The notes beneath the pieces are model-generated. The model ran no database searches. It was not told where the DNA came from and worked only from the letters and a program-made list of their open reading frames with translations. Below are positions 6,114-8,794 of a stretch of 8,794 nt of DNA, in pieces (within the stretch, counting starts at the first letter, position 1; the number at the start of each line of letters is the position of its first letter). A program made the translations under genes and the position numbers. Origin of the DNA: Holophagaceae bacterium (GTDB lineage Bacteria; Acidobacteriota; Holophagae; Holophagales; Holophagaceae); assembly GCA_003158505.1 (NCBI GenBank), contig PMJK01000111.1, positions 13,045 to 21,838 of the forward strand. Reading direction: 5' to 3'.

Positions 6114-6223
6114 GGTCGTCTCCTTGAACGCGCAAGGCGCGGGTCAGTAGCTTACCAAAAAAGTCGGGTATTAATGTTTCTCTGCCGGATTATTCCGAAG
6201 TTCCGAGCCGCGTCGCTTCCAGA
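6114..6223 (-). promoter_or_regulatory. Probable sod promoter/leader with two small inverted repeats
   Basis: The 110 bases between dps and sod include the A/T-rich patch 6151-6195, unusual in this GC-rich window, which probably holds a sod promoter, but I could not fix -35 and -10 boxes. CGGATTATTCCG (6186-6197) is a palindrome with four-base arms and could be an operator. CGCGC-AAG-GCGCG (6129-6141) would form a five-base-pair hairpin in the leader directly upstream of the Shine-Dalgarno sequence (6120-6125). No clear terminator for dps is seen, so sod may also be read from the upstream operon. Confidence 0.35.
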
Positions 6224-6694
6224 TCAGTCTTCAAGCAGGCTCCGGAGCATCCAGGCGTTCTTCTCGTGGACCTGCATGCGCTGGGTGAGCAAGTCGGCGG
6301 TGGGTTCATCCCCCACTTTGTCCACCAGGGGAAAGATGGAGCGGGCGGTCCGAACCACTGCCTCCTGGCCTTCGACCAGCTCCCGGATCATGGCGGTGGC
6401 CTTGGGCACGCCCTTGGGCTCGGAGATGCTGGAGAGCTTCGCGAATTCCGCATAGGTGCCAGGGGCCGGGTAGTCCAGGGCGCGGATGCGCTCGGCCACC
6501 AGGTCCACCGCCAGGGCCAACTCGGTGTACTGCGTTTCGAACAGCAAGTGCAGGGTCTGAAACATGGGACCCTTCACGTTCCAGTGGAAATTGTGGGTCT
6601 TGAGGTAGAGGGTGTAGCTGTCTGCGAGCAGACGGGAGAGGCCATCAGCGATGGCTTTGCGATCCTCGGCGGGAATTCCGATGTTGATGTCCAT
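6224..6694 (-). CDS. dps: Dps/ferritin-like DNA-protection protein
   Basis: 156-residue member of the Dps family, which forms hollow 12-mers that oxidise Fe(II) with hydrogen peroxide and store the iron, limiting Fenton damage. The inter-subunit ferroxidase residues match E. coli Dps at the same spacing: H37 (HNFHWNVKG), H49 (TLHLLFE), E53 in place of Asp, D64 and E68 (VDLVAERI). The N-terminal extension is very short and lacks the lysine-rich DNA-binding tail of E. coli Dps, so protection is likely through iron and peroxide removal, not through tight DNA binding. ATG at 6694 has GAGGA upstream that overlaps the stop of the DUF3501 gene nine bases away. It is the third gene of the rubrerythrin-DUF3501-dps unit. 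Confidence 0.94.
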   Translation of the reverse strand: MDINIGIPAEDRKAIADGLSRLLADSYTLYLKTHNFHWNVKGPMFQTLHLLFETQYTELALAVDLVAERIRALDYPAPGTYAEFAKLSSISEPKGVPKATAMIRELVEGQEAVVRTARSIFPLVDKVGDEPTADLLTQRMQVHEKNAWMLRSLLED

Positions 6695-6703
6695 GGAGGT
6701 TCC

Positions 6704-7252
6704 TCAGGAAGGCCAGGCCGCCCAAGCGGCGGGGGCGGTCCACCGACCGGGAGCTTCGGCGTGGTTGGAAACAAGGGCGGCGACCTGCAGGCCGTCCGGA
6801 ATGAGATAACGCAGGGCCAGGACCGAAGGCAGGCGATCGTCTGGTCCGGCTGCGCCTCGGTCCACGGCAGGCGCGGCGAAGGAGCCGTCGTTCAGTTCCA
6901 GCCGCAGTTGGTCGGGGAAACGCTGTAGTGCAGCCAGCCGGGCATCCCGCACCTCGTCCGGGAAACCCAGGAACAAGGTGGCGACGATGCTCTGGCCGCC
7001 TGGCTCACGATGCGGAGCCAGCACGGCAAAGGAGGCTCGGGTCTCGGCAAGTTCATCGGCATCTACCGTATCCGGCGTCTTCCCTTCGGCCCACAGGGTC
7101 TCGATGATCTGATCCTCAACGCTTTCCGCGGTCTCTGGCTGGAATGTGATGCCCTCGGCCAGATCCAGGCGCAGGGCTGCCTGGTGGGCCAGGAAGGCCT
7201 GGCGGGCCTCGTAGCGGGCGCGTTCGGTCGCAGGGTCGAAGGCGAGCAGCAT
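6704..7252 (-). CDS. DUF3501-like protein, divergent, in rubrerythrin operon
   Basis: 182-residue soluble protein of unknown function. The pattern fits DUF3501: YEARQAF near the start (14-20), ITFQPET (35-41) where the family has a LFEnR-T motif, a Gln-Glu pattern in EDQIIETLWAEGK (46-58), ELAETRASFAVLAP (68-81), then ATLFLGFPDE (91-100) and LPSVLALRYLIP (141-152). Several normally conserved charged residues are changed, so it is a divergent member. DUF3501 genes are often found beside rubrerythrin and an HdrD-like iron-sulphur protein. Here the rubrerythrin is present and the iron-sulphur gene is not. ATG at 7252 has GAGG about five bases upstream and lies seven bases after the rubrerythrin stop. 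An open frame extends upstream to 7297 but overlaps rubrerythrin. The protein is probably part of a peroxide-response unit; no catalytic role can be assigned. Confidence 0.7.
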   Translation of the reverse strand: MLLAFDPATERARYEARQAFLAHQAALRLDLAEGITFQPETAESVEDQIIETLWAEGKTPDTVDADELAETRASFAVLAPHREPGGQSIVATLFLGFPDEVRDARLAALQRFPDQLRLELNDGSFAAPAVDRGAAGPDDRLPSVLALRYLIPDGLQVAALVSNHAEAPGRWTAPAAWAAWPS

Positions 7253-7259
7253 GGGAACC

Positions 7260-7724
7260 TCAGATGTGCTTGGCGATGTCGGCGTCGGGGGCGGCAATGG
7301 CGCCAGACTGGAGCCTCGTCAACGCGTCCTGGAATCGGCCGGCGTGGAAGCGCTCCACCTTGGCCAGGGTCTCGAACCAGGCAGCGATCTCCGCATAACC
7401 CTCTTCTCGGGCCAGGCGCGCGAATTCGGGGTACATGTCCGTGTACTCGTAGGTTTCACCGGCCACCGCGGATTTCAGATTGGTCAGCGAGTCGCCCAGG
7501 GGCATGCCTGTGGCCGGGTCGCCAGCCTGAGCCGCCAAGAACATGAGGTGCTTCAGGGCGTGGCCCGTCTCGCCATCGGCGCTGTGCTTGAAGAGCGCCG
7601 CCACTTCCGGAAGTCCTTCCTTCTCCGCGACCTGGGCCATCCAGGTGTAGCGGCGATTGGCCTGGCTTTCGCCGGCGAAGGCGGCTTTGAGATTCTGGTG
7701 GGTCTTGGATTCAGTGAAGGCCAT
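7260..7724 (-). CDS. rbr: Rubrerythrin-family diiron protein lacking the rubredoxin domain
   Basis: 154-residue four-helix-bundle protein, expected to reduce hydrogen peroxide at a diiron site in the cytoplasm. The ligands are all visible: E19 (AGESQANRRY), E52 and H55 (DGETGHA), E90 and E93 (AGETYEYTDMYPEF), E124 and H127 (KVERFHAGRF). There is no C-terminal rubredoxin and no cysteine at all, so electrons must come from a separate donor, as in sulerythrin-type proteins. ATG at 7724 is chosen over an upstream in-frame start at 7781 because AAAGGAG lies just before it and residue 1 matches the family start. It heads the leftward unit rubrerythrin-DUF3501-dps. The region upstream holds a sigma-54-like element. 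Confidence 0.93.
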   Translation of the reverse strand: MAFTESKTHQNLKAAFAGESQANRRYTWMAQVAEKEGLPEVAALFKHSADGETGHALKHLMFLAAQAGDPATGMPLGDSLTNLKSAVAGETYEYTDMYPEFARLAREEGYAEIAAWFETLAKVERFHAGRFQDALTRLQSGAIAAPDADIAKHI

Positions 7725-7764
7725 GGTGTCTCCTTTGGGGCCGCGATGGGCGGCATCAAGGTAG

Positions 7765-7780
7765 AGCCATCTCTGTGCCA
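7765..7780 (-). promoter_or_regulatory. Candidate sigma-54 (-24/-12) promoter for the rubrerythrin operon
   Basis: On the minus strand TGGCAC (7780-7775), five bases, then TGGCT (7769-7765) match the RpoN consensus TGGCAC-N5-TTGCW with one mismatch and the correct GG-to-GC distance. Transcription would start near 7754, giving a leader of about 30 bases before the rubrerythrin ATG, with its Shine-Dalgarno sequence inside it. An A/T-rich patch upstream (7781-7820) is the remainder of the divergent control region shared with the PilZ gene. A sigma-70 promoter there cannot be excluded (a TTGACT occurs at 7793-7788 but without a good -10). Confidence 0.35.
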
Positions 7781-7902
7781 ATACAATAAGTCAAATCATT
7801 GAATAAATTCTGGAAATTTTGGGGCCCCGACCCTAAGTGATTCCCGACGGGCCGAGATCAGAATTATCGATATGTCATGAGGAGAGCCAGGGGAAAACAC
7901 GT

Positions 7903-8589
7903 ATGCTCATGATCAGTCACACATCACCTGCGACTGGGGTTGTCATGAATTCGCCCACTGATCTGCGTGCCAGCGAGCGGATTTCCATCGGGCACCGGGT
8001 GAAAGTGGTTCCCAGGGGGCGGACGGCCGCTCTGGCGTTCGCGGTGAACATCAGCCTTGGAGGGATGCTGTTGGGGGCTGCCGCGCCGCCCCTGCCGGTG
8101 GGCACCAGCTGCGAAGTGGCGATTCTGGTGCCCGGAACCAAGCTGGGACAGGCGATCAAGGCCATGGGCACAGTGGTGCGCAGCGATGCGCATGGCCTGG
8201 CAATCCGGTTTGCCCAGGCCCTTAAGCCCGAAGTGGTCCAGACTGTGGCACGGATTGGGGGATCCTGGCGGAACCTGCCGCTGATCCGGGCCTATGCGGA
8301 CTACTTCCAGGTCAGCCAGAGCGAGGATCGCACCGACTGCGAGGCGCTGCTTGGAGTGAGCAACGGCACGCTACGGACGGTGTTCCTGACCACGTTCTCC
8401 ACATGCATCCCCGCGGCCATTCTGCCGGTCTGGCTATACCGCGCGGCGATCCCGGCGATTCCAGTCTGGGAGAAGGTGCTATTTTCTTTCGTCTACGGGG
8501 CGGTATGGCTGGGCATCATCCAGCCCACGGTGGATGTGCTCGTGCTGCGGATGCTGCGCACACGCGGCGCAAAGGCCGCATCGATTTGA
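7903..8589 (+). CDS. PilZ-domain protein with two C-terminal transmembrane helices
   Basis: 228-residue protein with a c-di-GMP-binding PilZ domain at about 20-118. Both binding signatures are present: RASER (R22, R26; RxxxR) and NISLGG (N49, S51, G54; NxSxxG), so ligand binding is likely. A linker with an aromatic/acidic stretch (128-148) follows, then two hydrophobic segments at about 159-178 and 192-214. The C-terminus is short and basic (RMLRTRGAK). Topology by the positive-inside rule puts both ends in the cytoplasm. I do not recognise the C-terminal module as a named domain. ATG at 7903 has AGGGGA eight bases upstream; GTG 7837 and ATG 7945 are alternative starts, and the PilZ domain is intact from any of them. 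It is divergent from the rubrerythrin operon and stands alone. Its partner could be flagellar, pilus or another membrane process; nothing nearby decides. Confidence 0.82.
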   Translation: MLMISHTSPATGVVMNSPTDLRASERISIGHRVKVVPRGRTAALAFAVNISLGGMLLGAAAPPLPVGTSCEVAILVPGTKLGQAIKAMGTVVRSDAHGLAIRFAQALKPEVVQTVARIGGSWRNLPLIRAYADYFQVSQSEDRTDCEALLGVSNGTLRTVFLTTFSTCIPAAILPVWLYRAAIPAIPVWEKVLFSFVYGAVWLGIIQPTVDVLVLRMLRTRGAKAASI

Positions 8590-8659
8590 ATTGCAGCCTC
8601 CCCGCTGGAGCCAAACCGAATGCCTGGCTCGAATTGAATGGGGTCGAGGACCAGCTGGA

Positions 8660-8794
8660 TCAGGGGTTACCGGGCTCGCCTTCCTCGGTGGTTTCCTCAG
8701 GGGCCTCACTATCCGGGATGTCATTGCCCTGGGCGTCTTTCTTCAAGGCCTTTTTCTGCAACTTCTCTTCCTTCTTCTTGATGCGGGCCAGATC
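8660..8794 (-). CDS. C-terminal end of an unidentified protein (5' part outside window)
   Basis: On the minus strand an open frame enters from the window edge and ends at TGA (8662-8660), giving 44 residues. It starts with a lysine-rich helical stretch (LARIKKKEEKLQKKALKKD) and ends in a Glu/Pro-rich acidic tail. Such tails occur at the ends of many unrelated nucleic-acid-binding or ribosome-associated proteins, so no function is proposed. It converges with the PilZ gene, leaving 70 bases between the stops. The frame choice rests on the regular charged pattern and the absence of stops. Confidence 0.55.
   Translation of the reverse strand, partial: DLARIKKKEEKLQKKALKKDAQGNDIPDSEAPEETTEEGEPGNP

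Noticed and set aside
6157..6162. Run of six A (T on the minus strand) as a dps terminator
   Set aside because: No stable GC stem directly precedes it on the transcript strand; it is better explained as part of the A/T-rich sod promoter area.
5634..6455. 273-codon plus-strand open frame opposite sod and dps
   Set aside because: Spans two well-defined minus-strand genes and their intergenic region, and shows low-complexity Val/Gly/Glu shadow composition.
6266..6928. 220-codon plus-strand open frame opposite dps and the DUF3501 gene
   Set aside because: Antisense shadow; all recognisable motifs are on the minus strand.
7260..7781. Upstream start (7781) for rubrerythrin
   Set aside because: It would add 19 residues outside the family start and include the Shine-Dalgarno sequence and the sigma-54-like element in coding sequence.
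8599..8632. GAGCCA...TGGCTC inverted repeat between the PilZ gene and the last gene as a terminator
   Set aside because: Six-base arms with an 11-base loop and no T-run; too weak to call.

Overview
The window is GC-rich DNA from a Gram-negative-type bacterium: two products carry export signals and one has a predicted periplasmic domain. It is densely packed with housekeeping and stress genes, and has no RNA gene, insertion sequence or CRISPR array. The gene set (ACR3, LMW-PTP-type ArsC, rubrerythrin with a DUF3501 protein, ECF sigma with RskA-like domain, PilZ) and the high GC would suit an acidobacterium of the Holophaga/Geothrix type. That placement is an impression only, because no marker gene is present.

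Left part (1-2752, + strand): the 3' end of an ACR3 arsenite efflux permease, an ArsN-type GNAT acetyltransferase and a thioredoxin-coupled-type arsenate reductase form an arsenic-resistance operon with gaps of 9 and 13 bases. The ArsC carries an extra C-terminal tail that looks like the last third of a small thioredoxin. Twenty-seven bases later comes a bifunctional TyrA whose chorismate mutase domain sits at the C-terminus, the reverse of the E. coli order.

Middle part (2734-5281, - strand): read from 5281 leftward, an exported calcineurin-like metallophosphoesterase, a Tat-type exported Rieske protein and an ECF sigma factor are translationally packed. The sigma factor is fused in one chain to a transmembrane helix and an RskA-like extracytoplasmic domain, with no anti-sigma binding domain between them. 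This membrane-tethered sigma factor is the most unusual element here. Its gene overlaps the end of tyrA by 19 bases in antisense.

Right part (5535-7724, - strand): an oxidative-stress block reads rubrerythrin, DUF3501 protein, Dps and Fe/Mn superoxide dismutase. The first three are separated by only 7 and 9 bases; sod follows after 110 bases. Together they would remove peroxide and superoxide and sequester iron. A sigma-54-like -24/-12 element lies about 30 bases upstream of the likely rubrerythrin leader.

Far right: a divergent PilZ-domain protein with two predicted C-terminal membrane helices (7903-8589, + strand), then the 3' end of an unidentified minus-strand gene with a lysine-rich, then acidic tail (8660-8794). 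The only larger gene-free stretches are 5282-5534 and 7725-7902, both probably regulatory.
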